Below, piece by piece: positions 43,003 to 51,467 of a stretch of DNA of 51,757 bases. The position numbers and the translations under genes are program-made. The notes beneath the pieces were generated by a model. It worked only from the letters and a program-made list of their open reading frames with translations. It ran no database searches and had not been told where the DNA came from. The DNA lies in NCBI GenBank assembly GCA_945786985.1, contig CALZGC010000129.1, positions 1 to 51,757 on the forward strand. The letters are read 5' to 3'. The first letter of the stretch is position 1. Every line of letters begins with the position of its first letter. The stretch comes from an uncultured Nitrospirota bacterium. Lineage in GTDB: Bacteria; CG2-30-53-67.

Positions 43003-44163
43003 ATGATGTTTTCGCAATATGTTCTCTTCTTCACGATGCTCACGGTGCTCCTGGGCCCGGCGGTAGAGGCCGGTGCGGAGGGTGTTGACCGCCAGATGGG
43101 CGCGCAACAGGAATCTTTGCGAAAATTTAAGAAGGATATCAACGAGAAGAAGAGGATCCTTCGGAATTTCGAGGAGAAAGAAAAGGGGCTTCTGGGGCAG
43201 ATCCAGGCCCTCGACGAAAAGCTGGTAATGAAGGAAGAGCAACTGGCGTCGTTCCACGAGGCCCTGCAGCAGGTTCTTGAGGAAAAGAGCCGGATTGTGG
43301 AGGAGATGAAGGCTTTCCAGCCCGATCTGACCCGCTTTCAAGGTTACTTGTCTTTCAAGGTGAACCAGCTCTACCGGTATGGAAGTTACTCCTACGTGAA
43401 AGCGCTCTTCTCGGCTGAGAACTATTCGGACTTGCTGAAAAGATATCGCTACGTTAAATTGATGGCCCGAGAAGACCGGGTGAACATTGAGGCCTATCAA
43501 AAGGTAGTCGGCTCCCTCTCCGAGAAAAGGCAGGAACTGGCGGAACGGGAAGAGAAAATTGCGGCTCTGCAGAAGGCCTTCGAAGAGAAGAACCAGGAGA
43601 TGTTTGCCAAGCGGGAGAAACGCAGGCTGCTGCTGCAGGCCATTCGCAAGGAAAAAGATGCGCAACAGAAGCTTCTCGGCGAGCTAGAACAGTCGGCATT
43701 GTCACTTTACCAGGCCATCGAAGAGCTCAGGCAGAAAAAGCAGTCCCTATTCGGCCATTTTGAGCATTACAAGGGACAGTTGCCGTGGCCGCTGGACGGA
43801 GAGGTGATCACCACATTCGGGCGGCACAAGCATGAGAAGTTCAACACCTATATCTTTTCTCACGGAATCGATATTGCCGCTCAGAAGGGTGATGAGGCCC
43901 GGGCGGTCTATAAGGGAACCGTCCTCTTTGCGGACTGGTTCAAGGGTTACGGACAGATGGTCATTGTGGATCACGGCAAGGGGTTCTACAGCGTTTATGC
44001 CCACCTGTCCAGAATTTTGGTGCCGGTGAAAGGTGGGGTTGAAGCCGGTCAACCCATCGGCAGGGTTGGAGAAACGGGCGCGCTCAAAGGAACCGTTCTC
44101 TATTTTGAGATTCGATACCATGGAGAGCCCCAGGATCCTCTCACCTGGCTTGCCCGCAGGTGA
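43003..44163 (+). CDS. envC: EnvC-like murein hydrolase activator
   Basis: A 386-residue periplasmic protein: signal peptide (1-25), long coiled coil (about 30-255) and a C-terminal LytM/M23 domain (about 265-386). The LytM zinc site is degenerate. The first His position of the HxGxD motif is S286 (S-H-G-I-D, D290 kept), and the HLHFE motif reads VLYFE (365-369), so both His are lost, as in E. coli EnvC. It should therefore activate amidases rather than cut peptidoglycan itself. Its place directly after ftsEX, which gate EnvC in other bacteria, supports this. Confidence 0.93.
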   Translation: MMFSQYVLFFTMLTVLLGPAVEAGAEGVDRQMGAQQESLRKFKKDINEKKRILRNFEEKEKGLLGQIQALDEKLVMKEEQLASFHEALQQVLEEKSRIVEEMKAFQPDLTRFQGYLSFKVNQLYRYGSYSYVKALFSAENYSDLLKRYRYVKLMAREDRVNIEAYQKVVGSLSEKRQELAEREEKIAALQKAFEEKNQEMFAKREKRRLLLQAIRKEKDAQQKLLGELEQSALSLYQAIEELRQKKQSLFGHFEHYKGQLPWPLDGEVITTFGRHKHEKFNTYIFSHGIDIAAQKGDEARAVYKGTVLFADWFKGYGQMVIVDHGKGFYSVYAHLSRILVPVKGGVEAGQPIGRVGETGALKGTVLYFEIRYHGEPQDPLTWLARR

Positions 44164-44235
44164 GGTTTCGGGACGTGGGCCGATCCTATTTTCCCCAATC
44201 GTTTCAGAGACTCATTATTGGCGGAGGTTGCATTC

Positions 44236-45561
44236 ATGAAAAAGAGATACTTTTTATCCGCGGGGGCAGTGTTGCTGTTCTTCCTTCTCGTGGTTGGCAT
44301 CTCGCGGGAGACGCGGGTCCTCGCAACGGGGGAGACCTATGAACAGCTGAACATCTTCTCGGAGGTTCTGCATCTCGTCCAGCAGAACTATGTGGAAGAC
44401 GTCGACACCAAGAAAATGGTTTACGGAGCCGTCCGGGGTATGCTGGACGCGCTTGATCCGCACTCCACCTTCATGGAGCCTGACACTTACCGGGAACTGC
44501 AGGTAGATACACAGGGGAAGTTCGGCGGGATCGGGATTCAAATTGCCGTTCGGGACAAGCAGCTTACCATCATCGCACCCATTGAAGATACCCCCGGCGA
44601 CCGGGCTGGCCTCAAGGCCGGAGACCATATTGTGAAGGTGGAGGAGGAATGGACCAAGGACTTGAGCCTGATGGAAGCGGTCAAGCGGATGCGGGGCAAG
44701 CCCGGGACGAAGGTCACGCTGACCATTATGCGCAAAGGCTTCAAGAAACCGCAACGCTTTGAAATCACCCGGGCCATCATTAAAGTGAAAAGCGTTAAGG
44801 TGAAAACCATTGATGATGAAATCGGGTATGTTCGCCTTTCCCAGTTTCAACAGGATAGCAGCCGTGAGTTGGGAAACGGCATGAAGAAGCTTATGAAGGA
44901 CGGGAAGATCCGTTCGCTCATTCTCGATCTTCGGAACAATCCGGGCGGGCTTCTGGATGAGGCGGTCAAAGTGTGCGGCAAGTTTCTCAACGAAGGGACA
45001 CTCGTCGTCTACACCAAGGGACGGGTCGAGGAGAAACAGGAGTACAAGATCAAGGGTGACTTCGATTTTCCCAGGCTTCCCACGGTCGTTCTGATCAACG
45101 GCGGGAGCGCCAGCGCCAGCGAAATCGTCGCGGGGGCCCTCCAGGACTGGGGGCGCGCCATTATCATGGGGACGCAGACCTTCGGGAAGGGCTCGGTACA
45201 GACCGTGGTGCCGCTGAGCGACGGTTCCGGGCTCCGTTTGACGACCGCCAAGTATTACACACCCCGGGACAAATCGATTCAGAACGTCGGGATCACCCCG
45301 GACATCGTGGTCGAGGACAATCTGCTCGTCAAGTCCAAAGAGGATAGCCCTCACCTGCTCAAGGAGTCGGATCTGAAGAACCATTTGGACAATCCGGATC
45401 TGGAAAAACCGGAAGATGAAGACGGGGCGGGCCGGGAGGGCAGCGCCCTTCCGAAGGAAGGGGATACGGAACGGAGCGATTATCAGCTTCAGGAAGCGGT
45501 GGCTCTGCTGAAAGCCTGGAAGATTTTTGAAGAGAAGAAATCCATTTTCGCTGCCGATTAG
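44236..45561 (+). CDS. ctpA: Carboxy-terminal processing protease (S41A)
   Basis: A 441-residue periplasmic serine protease that trims or degrades envelope proteins, including peptidoglycan hydrolases in other bacteria. It has a signal or anchor helix (YFLSAGAVLLFFLLVVGIS), a PDZ domain (about 85-175, GGIGIQIAVRDKQ) and the S41 core with catalytic Ser in GGSASASEIVAGAL and Lys in GTQTFGKGSVQT. The C-terminal 80 residues are acidic and low-complexity. GGAGG lies eight bases before the ATG at 44236. It closes the ftsEX-envC unit and is followed by a strong terminator. Confidence 0.94.
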   Translation: MKKRYFLSAGAVLLFFLLVVGISRETRVLATGETYEQLNIFSEVLHLVQQNYVEDVDTKKMVYGAVRGMLDALDPHSTFMEPDTYRELQVDTQGKFGGIGIQIAVRDKQLTIIAPIEDTPGDRAGLKAGDHIVKVEEEWTKDLSLMEAVKRMRGKPGTKVTLTIMRKGFKKPQRFEITRAIIKVKSVKVKTIDDEIGYVRLSQFQQDSSRELGNGMKKLMKDGKIRSLILDLRNNPGGLLDEAVKVCGKFLNEGTLVVYTKGRVEEKQEYKIKGDFDFPRLPTVVLINGGSASASEIVAGALQDWGRAIIMGTQTFGKGSVQTVVPLSDGSGLRLTTAKYYTPRDKSIQNVGITPDIVVEDNLLVKSKEDSPHLLKESDLKNHLDNPDLEKPEDEDGAGREGSALPKEGDTERSDYQLQEAVALLKAWKIFEEKKSIFAAD

Positions 45562-45589
45562 TCAAGGTATCGCCGCTCGGAGCAATCAG

Positions 45590-45636
45590 GCGGGATTGCG
45601 TGATGCCCTGAGGTATCACGCAATCCCGCTTTTTTT
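45590..45636 (+). terminator. Strong intrinsic terminator after ctpA
   Basis: A perfect 15-pair stem GCGGGATTGCGTGAT / ATCACGCAATCCCGC with a ten-base loop, followed by seven T residues (45630-45636). It ends the fts-envC-ctpA unit. Confidence 0.93.
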
Positions 45637-45688
45637 GTCCCCGCGTACCTGGCGCTGCTGTGGAGCAACCGGCGGATCCATCTTTCCC

Positions 45689-46639
45689 TTACGTGCCCGT
45701 CCGCGCCAGCAGCAGGAGGTATCCTCCGTAACCGAGCAGCAGGAACGCGCCTTCGGCACGGCTGATGCGCATCTGAGTCTTTGCGATGGGGAGCAGAATT
45801 GCCGTGAAACCGATCATGACGGGCAGATCGATCCGGAAAAACTGCGGCGACGACGGGATGGGATGGATGGAGGCGGTCGCGCCGAGAACGAAGAGAATAT
45901 TGAAGATGTTGCTACCCAGGATGTTCCCCAGACCGATATCCCCTTCTCCTTTCTTTATAGCGACAAGGCTCGTGACCAGCTCGGGGAGAGAAGTGCCCAG
46001 GGCCACCAGTGTCAGACCGATGACCGCCTGAGTGACTCCGAACTTCTCGGCGACCACGACGGCCGAGCGGATCATGAGATCCGCGCCAAGAAAGAGGGCG
46101 ACCAGACCGAAGAGGATCTTGGCTGTGCTGCTGGCCAGTGAGGTGACCTCAATCCTCGACACGTCTGCCGGCACTTCTCCCTGGTCCCTTTTCGCTGCCG
46201 CCACACAATACCACAGAAACAAGACGAACAGGAGGCTGAGCAGAAACCCCTCGGGTCGATCGAGCCGGTGATTCCTGGCCATGGCCCAGGTGAGCACCGA
46301 CAGGACAAGGACGAAGGGGATTTCCTGGCGGATGAGGCCGGCCTGCACCGTAATCGGTCGGGTAAGGGCCGCCGCGCCGAGAACCAACCCCAGATTGCAG
46401 ATATTGCTCCCCACGACGTTGCCCATGGAAATATCTGTCTTGCCGCGCAGGGCGCCGACGAAGCTGGCCGCGAATTCCGGAAAGGAGGTGCCAAAGGCAA
46501 CCACTGTCATTCCGATGAGCAATGGCGATATACGATAATAGGCCGCCAGTGCGCTCCCACCGCTGACAAAACGGTCTGCACCGTAGAGCATGAAGAAGAT
46601 ACCGAAGGCGAAAATGAGAAAGGAGACCAGGACGTTCAC
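45689..46639 (-). CDS. Calcium/sodium antiporter (YrbG/CaCA family)
   Basis: A 316-residue inner-membrane exchanger of about ten helices. The two inverted alpha-repeats of the family are clear: GMTVVAFGTSFPEFAASFVG with SMGNVVGSNICNLGLVLG, and LTLVALGTSLPELVTSLVA with GLGNILGSNIFNILFVLG. The acidic ion-binding residues (FPE and LPE) are kept. I start at GTG 46639, five bases after GGGA; a longer form from GTG 46672 is possible but would put polar residues before the first helix. It is transcribed alone, towards the ctpA terminator. Confidence 0.92.
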   Translation of the reverse strand: MNVLVSFLIFAFGIFFMLYGADRFVSGGSALAAYYRISPLLIGMTVVAFGTSFPEFAASFVGALRGKTDISMGNVVGSNICNLGLVLGAAALTRPITVQAGLIRQEIPFVLVLSVLTWAMARNHRLDRPEGFLLSLLFVLFLWYCVAAAKRDQGEVPADVSRIEVTSLASSTAKILFGLVALFLGADLMIRSAVVVAEKFGVTQAVIGLTLVALGTSLPELVTSLVAIKKGEGDIGLGNILGSNIFNILFVLGATASIHPIPSSPQFFRIDLPVMIGFTAILLPIAKTQMRISRAEGAFLLLGYGGYLLLLARTGT

Positions 46640-46895
46640 AGAAATCCCACGGCAGGGAATCGAATAAAACACAAATCTACTAGAATTCTGATCGGATTGA
46701 CAGAGAAAAATCGGTCGCTCCTATTTCCAGAAAGAACCCTCTCCTGTCTGAAAAGCCATACGGGCCCTACCGAATCTTTGTGGCCAATTCACTACATGCG
46801 CCTGACGAAGTCCCCCTCGTTGTGCACCCGGCGGTTTTCACTTTTCTATCTTTTTTCACAGGCTTGTCGGCACAGACCTGTAGGGTGCCGGCCGG

Positions 46896-46911
46896 TGGCA
46901 TCTTTTGTGCA
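46896..46911 (+). promoter_or_regulatory. Candidate sigma-54 promoter
   Basis: TGGCATCTTTTGTGCA matches the -24/-12 pattern TGGCAC-N5-TTGCA, with the invariant GG (46897-46898) and GC (46909-46910) at the required spacing. It lies about 40 bases before the ATG of the small exported protein gene. No upstream enhancer site was identified. Confidence 0.45.
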
Positions 46912-46952
46912 GCCACCATGGTTCAGGTCAAATGAAAGGAGGTGATGAGCCA

Positions 46953-47276
46953 ATGCAAAAGATCAACAGATTTGCGTTCCTGGGAGTTGTTCTGCTCTCG
47001 GGCCTTCTCGCTGTCCAGGTCGGTTTTGCAGGCGAGCCGCCGTCCGTTGGAGAGAGTGTCCCCGCAGATAAGCTGGCAGCCTACTCGGAAGTGTCGGCAG
47101 CCATGGCCGCCCATCCCGAGATGTCCCGCGAGGACATGGAAGCGCTCCTGCGTGAACACAAGCTGAGCACCGATGAGTACGAGCGAATTGATGAGCAGAT
47201 AAGAGGCGACCTCGATCAGAGTGCGCCGCAGGCGGTTCCTGACGTCAAGGCGAAGCAGAAAGAGACCACTGCGTAA
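46953..47276 (+). CDS. Small exported helical protein
   Basis: A 107-residue protein with a signal peptide (MQKINRFAFLGVVLLSGLLA, cleavage likely after VGFAG) and a mature part of about 80 residues that is mostly helical and charged (SREDMEALLREHKLSTDEYE). The pattern recalls DUF4168-type periplasmic proteins, but I am not sure. AAAGGAGGTGA, an almost perfect ribosome site, lies ten bases upstream. It has a candidate sigma-54 promoter and its own terminator, so it looks like an independently controlled envelope protein. Confidence 0.78.
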   Translation: MQKINRFAFLGVVLLSGLLAVQVGFAGEPPSVGESVPADKLAAYSEVSAAMAAHPEMSREDMEALLREHKLSTDEYERIDEQIRGDLDQSAPQAVPDVKAKQKETTA

Positions 47277-47307
47277 AGCAAAATGGGGTCCCGTGGATGT
47301 TACGGAA

Positions 47308-47335
47308 GAAGAGGCCCGGAGAACCGGGCCTCTTC
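47308..47335. terminator. Bidirectional hairpin between convergent genes
   Basis: A perfect 12-pair stem GAAGAGGCCCGG / CCGGGCCTCTTC with the tetraloop AGAA, between the small exported protein gene (plus) and the phosphofructokinase gene (minus). The T-tract is weak on both sides. Confidence 0.75.
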
Positions 47336-47382
47336 ATTCTACCTGAGCGAAAGAGGTGGCGGGTCCTCCGGAACAGAGGGCG

Positions 47383-48612
47383 TCAGTGATCGGCAAACCG
47401 CTCCTTGAATTCCTCGGGGCTCATGTTTGCCGTGCGCGCGAGCTGCGTCAGGTTGTCGCCCTGGAAATCCGTCGACGAGAGCCGGATCATATAGCGTCGG
47501 GCCACCTGAAAGGTTTGGGTGTGCGTGTCTACAGTGCGCACCCGTGTCTTCCCGGTGGCCGGATCCATGAGTTCGGAAAAGGCGGCGGGGGTCGTTTCGC
47601 CGTCACGGATCATGATCATGCTGCCCGAGCCCCCTTCCAGGAGAAACCGCACCGCGCCGTAGCCGAGGTTTCGGGTGTACTGCCTGTCATAGGCTGTGGG
47701 CGGCGCGCACCGCAGCTCATAGCCGATGTCCTTGGGAACGATGGTGACGGGCACCCCCATGGCCTGGAGTTCCTGGCTCACTTCGTTCTTGAGAATGCTG
47801 CCGAACGGGACTTCGGCCAGCCGGATGTTCCCGTGCTCGTCTCGGGGAGCATCTTTCACGAAGGAAAACTCGTCCGGGTTGAGACGGGCCGCCACGCCTT
47901 CTGCAATGACCGCGACGCCGTGGTCCTTGCCCATGGCCAGACGCTTGATAATCGAGCCTTCCAGGATATTCAGAACCTTCCGCAGCGAATAGCGCTCACC
48001 AAGTTCTTCAGGAATCAGGGTGACGGTGGCGCCGGCGCCCAACCCCATGCCCAGTGCCAGGTGACCCGCGGAGCGCCCCATGGCAATGACAAAGTACCAG
48101 CGAGACGCCGTCTTCGCATCCTCCATCAGATTCTGCACAAGCCTTGCGCCCAGCTCCCGGGCCGTATCGTAACCAAAAGTGGGCGCCTCCGCCGGAAGAG
48201 GAAGATCGTTGTCAATGGTTTTCGGCACATGGCAGACTTGAATCGCGCCCCGCGCCTCCTGTTCGACGCGGCTGGCCGTGAACGCTGTATCATCGCCCCC
48301 AATGGTGACCAGATATCGGACACCCAGCTCACTAAGCGCACGAATGACATTGGTCATCTTCTCCGGACTTTTGGTCGGGTTCTCCCGGGAGGTTCGCAGG
48401 ATGGAGCCGCCGTTGAGATGGATGCGCGACACGTGTCCGATGTTTAGAGAGATCACATGGGAGGCGTCCCCCTGAGAGAGCCATTTGAAACCCTCCATAA
48501 TGCCGAGAACATTCTTGCCCTGGTTGATGGCTTCGATGGTGGCGGCACTGATGACGCCATTGATTCCCGGCGCGGGGCCTCCTCCGACGACAATCGCAAC
48601 TTTTTCTGCCAT
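47383..48612 (-). CDS. Pyrophosphate-type 6-phosphofructokinase
   Basis: A 409-residue glycolytic enzyme that phosphorylates fructose-6-phosphate. Two positions mark the donor: GGDDT (105-109) carries Asp where ATP enzymes have Gly, and PKTIDND (130-136) has Lys where they have Gly. Both indicate pyrophosphate rather than ATP, so the reaction would be reversible. MGRSAGHLAL and the substrate region AYDRQYTRNLGYGAV are present. The ATG at 48612 has GGAGGAG upstream; a TTG at 48627 is also open. It is transcribed alone. Confidence 0.92.
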   Translation of the reverse strand: MAEKVAIVVGGGPAPGINGVISAATIEAINQGKNVLGIMEGFKWLSQGDASHVISLNIGHVSRIHLNGGSILRTSRENPTKSPEKMTNVIRALSELGVRYLVTIGGDDTAFTASRVEQEARGAIQVCHVPKTIDNDLPLPAEAPTFGYDTARELGARLVQNLMEDAKTASRWYFVIAMGRSAGHLALGMGLGAGATVTLIPEELGERYSLRKVLNILEGSIIKRLAMGKDHGVAVIAEGVAARLNPDEFSFVKDAPRDEHGNIRLAEVPFGSILKNEVSQELQAMGVPVTIVPKDIGYELRCAPPTAYDRQYTRNLGYGAVRFLLEGGSGSMIMIRDGETTPAAFSELMDPATGKTRVRTVDTHTQTFQVARRYMIRLSSTDFQGDNLTQLARTANMSPEEFKERFADH

Positions 48613-48811
48613 GGTGTGCTCCTCCAACCCAGGGGTGATACCACGGGCAATCTGATCTTTGGGGTTTTAAAAGACGACGCATGCGCTGCGCGCCCGACAC
48701 TACATTACAACAAATGCGTACTGCCGGCAATCAGTTTTTGGGGCGCCACCACGTGCAGGGCAGCCAAATCGTCCGGTGTCCGCGACGCGGGAATCGCCCG
48801 GTTCCGCGCGC

Positions 48812-50155
48812 TCAGGGGACAAAAGCGGGGGCCTCTCTAAGGGTTCGCAAGGCTTCGCCGACGGAAATGTCGCGGATCATGTACACGGTGAGCACCATGC
48901 GGTAGGTGGATCTCGCGAGTTGTTCCCACCCGGTGGTCATGAAGCCCACATTTCCCAACTGGCCGGGAATCCCCTCGGGGGGGTCGGGAGTGGTGAGGTC
49001 ATCCATGAGATAGACCTGGTGGTGAATGGGGAAATCCCGAGCCACCTGCAGGCTGATCAGAAGTTTGCCATAAGGGCTCGCGACCACCAGTTTGCCGTCG
49101 CCCGACTGATTAAAGGCTCTTTTCTCCTCGGTCATCTTTCCATTGATGGTCAGGCCGTTTAAGAAGGATGGGCTGAACACCTGAAACGTCGGCAGGGACG
49201 GATCATTGTTGCCGTCCAGTGTCATCCGCGTCTTTACATCGGAGAAGAATGCCCCGATCCGAAAGGGGATGCGAACCACCGAATCCATGAAGAAGGCAAA
49301 GGGGTAGGCGATATAGTCTATCCGAATGGTCGGCGATTTGACCTGCAGAATGATGCGTACCCGGTTTGAAGTGCTCCGGATGACACGGACGGGCCCGTCC
49401 TTCACGCCGAGAAGTGTCGAGCGGCAATCGGCCTCCGATCGGGTGAAGTCGAGCTGATGAAAGAGTTTCCCCGTATGGCGGACCTTCATGGTGTCCGCCA
49501 GGTCGGGACTGAATCCGACCGTTCCGGCTACCCGCCAGTGCAGCCGATCCACGAGGAAGGGCTTCTCCCGGGAAAAGGCGATCCGGTAGGTGTCTGATTC
49601 GATGGCATCAGCACCGCTGTCGTAAATGGCATAGTCCCCTGCGGCCGCCGCTGGGGGTGTTTCATCGAAGACCAGGGCATAAACCCATCCTTTGCGACCG
49701 CTATGCGGATCGGTGAGCTCGATCTGTGTGGCCGCCGCGTGCGGGTCGGCTCCCATGGACGGGTCCATTTGGCTGCCTAGGTCGGCTGCCATGAAGACGC
49801 ATTCGTCATCCCCGCCGAATGGAAGCGCTCCCTCTTCGAGCCTCTCTGCATCGTTCCGGGGAATTAGAAAGCGTCCGTGCCGGTCCCGCCGGTCTATCTG
49901 GAAGGGAATGGGTGTGAGCCGCGATCGTTTCCATGTAAAGAAACGAATCTTGCCGATGGGGACATTCAGCAGGGACGGAAGATTCCGCCCCTGGAGGACT
50001 ACCGGGTAGTAGGGAGATGAGATAGGATATCGTATGCTTGCCCCTTCCAGACGGGGCGTGAGGGCTTCGCAGGGTACACGGGCAGGGATCGCAAGGAACG
50101 CGGCCAGGATGGCGGGCAGCAGACGCTTCCCGGTGGTGTTGATGATACGGTTCAT
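48812..50155 (-). CDS. Exported protein of unknown function
   Basis: A 447-residue protein with a signal peptide (MNRIINTTGKRLLPAILAAF, cleavage near residue 30). The mature part is rich in beta-strand patterns and aromatic residues, without transmembrane barrel periodicity or a motif that I recognise; stretches such as PFQIDRRDRHGRFLIPRND and GNNDPSLPTFQVFSPSF hint at a carbohydrate- or lipid-binding fold, but that is speculation. AAGGAG lies five bases before the ATG; the frame is open to 50170. It is transcribed alone, divergent from the TVP38 gene. Confidence 0.82.
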   Translation of the reverse strand: MNRIINTTGKRLLPAILAAFLAIPARVPCEALTPRLEGASIRYPISSPYYPVVLQGRNLPSLLNVPIGKIRFFTWKRSRLTPIPFQIDRRDRHGRFLIPRNDAERLEEGALPFGGDDECVFMAADLGSQMDPSMGADPHAAATQIELTDPHSGRKGWVYALVFDETPPAAAAGDYAIYDSGADAIESDTYRIAFSREKPFLVDRLHWRVAGTVGFSPDLADTMKVRHTGKLFHQLDFTRSEADCRSTLLGVKDGPVRVIRSTSNRVRIILQVKSPTIRIDYIAYPFAFFMDSVVRIPFRIGAFFSDVKTRMTLDGNNDPSLPTFQVFSPSFLNGLTINGKMTEEKRAFNQSGDGKLVVASPYGKLLISLQVARDFPIHHQVYLMDDLTTPDPPEGIPGQLGNVGFMTTGWEQLARSTYRMVLTVYMIRDISVGEALRTLREAPAFVP

Positions 50156-50371
50156 GGGAACTCCTTGCACTCTCGCGTGATGCTACCGCAGAAAGGTCGT
50201 TTTCGGCAAATGGTGGACGGAAGTGCCACTGGGGTCATGGGTTGCCGGGACCGGTTGCGGCCCGGTGGGGGGCGTCCAGAGCGGTCGTCCATTGGCGGGC
50301 CGGTTCTCCTTGACGTATACTCGGAACAGCGGGTTTTCGCGGGAAAAGCGGTTGATAAAGGGGGGCGGGCC

Positions 50372-51088
50372 TTGGCTGGTCATCTCTTGCGGGTGAAAGT
50401 GCTTCTGGTATTGTGCTTGGCTCTGGTCCTGGGCTTGCTCATGATCCGCTGGGACGTGGCGGCCTACTTTCATCCCGACCGGATCCGGAGCCTGCTGGCC
50501 GATGCGGGGCAGCTCGCGCCTCTGGCGTACATGGGGGCCATGGTCTTGGCCGTGGTGCTCAGCCCGATTCCCAGTCTGCCCCTCAACATTGCCGCGGGCG
50601 CCTTTTTCGGCCCCTTCTGGGGTACGGTTTACTCGGTGAGCGGTGCCCTCGTGGGTGCTGTGGCGGCCTTTTCCATTGCACGGGTTCTTGGGCGGGACTT
50701 GATCGCTCCCCTCCTCGGTGGTCATATCAACTTCTGCACCGATTGTTCCAACCGGCTCCTCACGAAAATCGTATTGGTGTCGCGGCTCCTGCCGATGGTC
50801 TCTTTTGATGTGATCAGTTACGGGGCGGGGCTCACGAAGATGTCCCTCAGCCACTTTGCCCTGGCCAGCTTTGTGGGGACGATCCCGTTGACAGCCGCCT
50901 ACAACTCATTCGGATCGATCCTGAACGTCGGAACGGGTGTGGCGCTGATGGGGGGCGCTGTTTTCGTGCTGCTCTTTTTTCTCATCCCCCGATGGATCGA
51001 GCGGCACAATCTTTTTTCTCTGCGCAGTCTGTTTCACCACGGGCCGGGATCTGAAGTGGGGGATGCCGGGAGACGACAGACGAAGTGA
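50372..51088 (+). CDS. TVP38/TMEM64 (DedA-like) membrane protein
   Basis: A membrane protein of about 238 residues of the TVP38/TMEM64 (SNARE-associated Golgi, VTT) family. After a first helix (LLVLCLALVLGLLMIRW) comes the core with the re-entrant motif SPIPSLPLNIAAGAFFGPFWG, the GAVAAFSIARVLGRDL segment and the second half around VSRLLPMVSFDVISYGAGLT. Lipid transport is proposed for the family. The start is uncertain: the frame is open to 50165, but upstream residues are not protein-like. I chose TTG 50372, preceded by AAAGGGGGG; GTG 50393 is the alternative. Confidence 0.85.
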   Translation: MAGHLLRVKVLLVLCLALVLGLLMIRWDVAAYFHPDRIRSLLADAGQLAPLAYMGAMVLAVVLSPIPSLPLNIAAGAFFGPFWGTVYSVSGALVGAVAAFSIARVLGRDLIAPLLGGHINFCTDCSNRLLTKIVLVSRLLPMVSFDVISYGAGLTKMSLSHFALASFVGTIPLTAAYNSFGSILNVGTGVALMGGAVFVLLFFLIPRWIERHNLFSLRSLFHHGPGSEVGDAGRRQTK

Positions 51089-51097
51089 CGGGGGCCG

Positions 51098-51454
51098 TCA
51101 GTCCCGGCTGGTGAGCTTGACGAAATAAAGCCGTGCCATGCCGTCTTTGAAGTGCCCCCGTTTGTTGAACAGGTGCTTGCGGGTGTCATAACTCATGATC
51201 CGAAGGACGTAGTCCTCACCTTCCGTCAGAGACCAGGCCTGCTCTTCGTTCTCGTTGCAGGCCAGGGCCAGCGATTCCAGAAGCGCTTCTCCGCCGTTCT
51301 TGCCGGTGAGGTCGGATACATAGACGGCGCCGCAGCGGCAGGTAGCACAGGGGAAATGTCGCAGCGGGATGCCGGTGCGTTTCCGGGGTTTGACGATGCC
51401 CGCTCTGCAGAAAGGGCAGAAGGGAGTGGACTGATCAAAGGTCTTGCGGCGCAT
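51098..51454 (-). CDS. Cys-rich (zinc-ribbon-like) hypothetical protein
   Basis: A 118-residue cytosolic protein. The first third has five cysteines, CPFC (13-16) and CATCRC (36-41), that could form a zinc ribbon. The rest is a compact charged domain without a motif I recognise (GEALLESLALACNENEEQAW, then DYVLRIMSYDTRKHLFNKR). I know no function. It follows the truncated TPR gene by 13 bases, so the two probably form one unit, and its stop is nine bases from that of the TVP38 gene. Confidence 0.72.
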   Translation of the reverse strand: MRRKTFDQSTPFCPFCRAGIVKPRKRTGIPLRHFPCATCRCGAVYVSDLTGKNGGEALLESLALACNENEEQAWSLTEGEDYVLRIMSYDTRKHLFNKRGHFKDGMARLYFVKLTSRD

Positions 51455-51467
51455 GGTAGGTGATCTT

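Noticed and set aside
41875-43665. Minus-strand ORF of 596 codons opposite ftsE/ftsX/envC
   Set aside because: Antisense shadow of conserved genes with His/Gln-rich low-quality composition.
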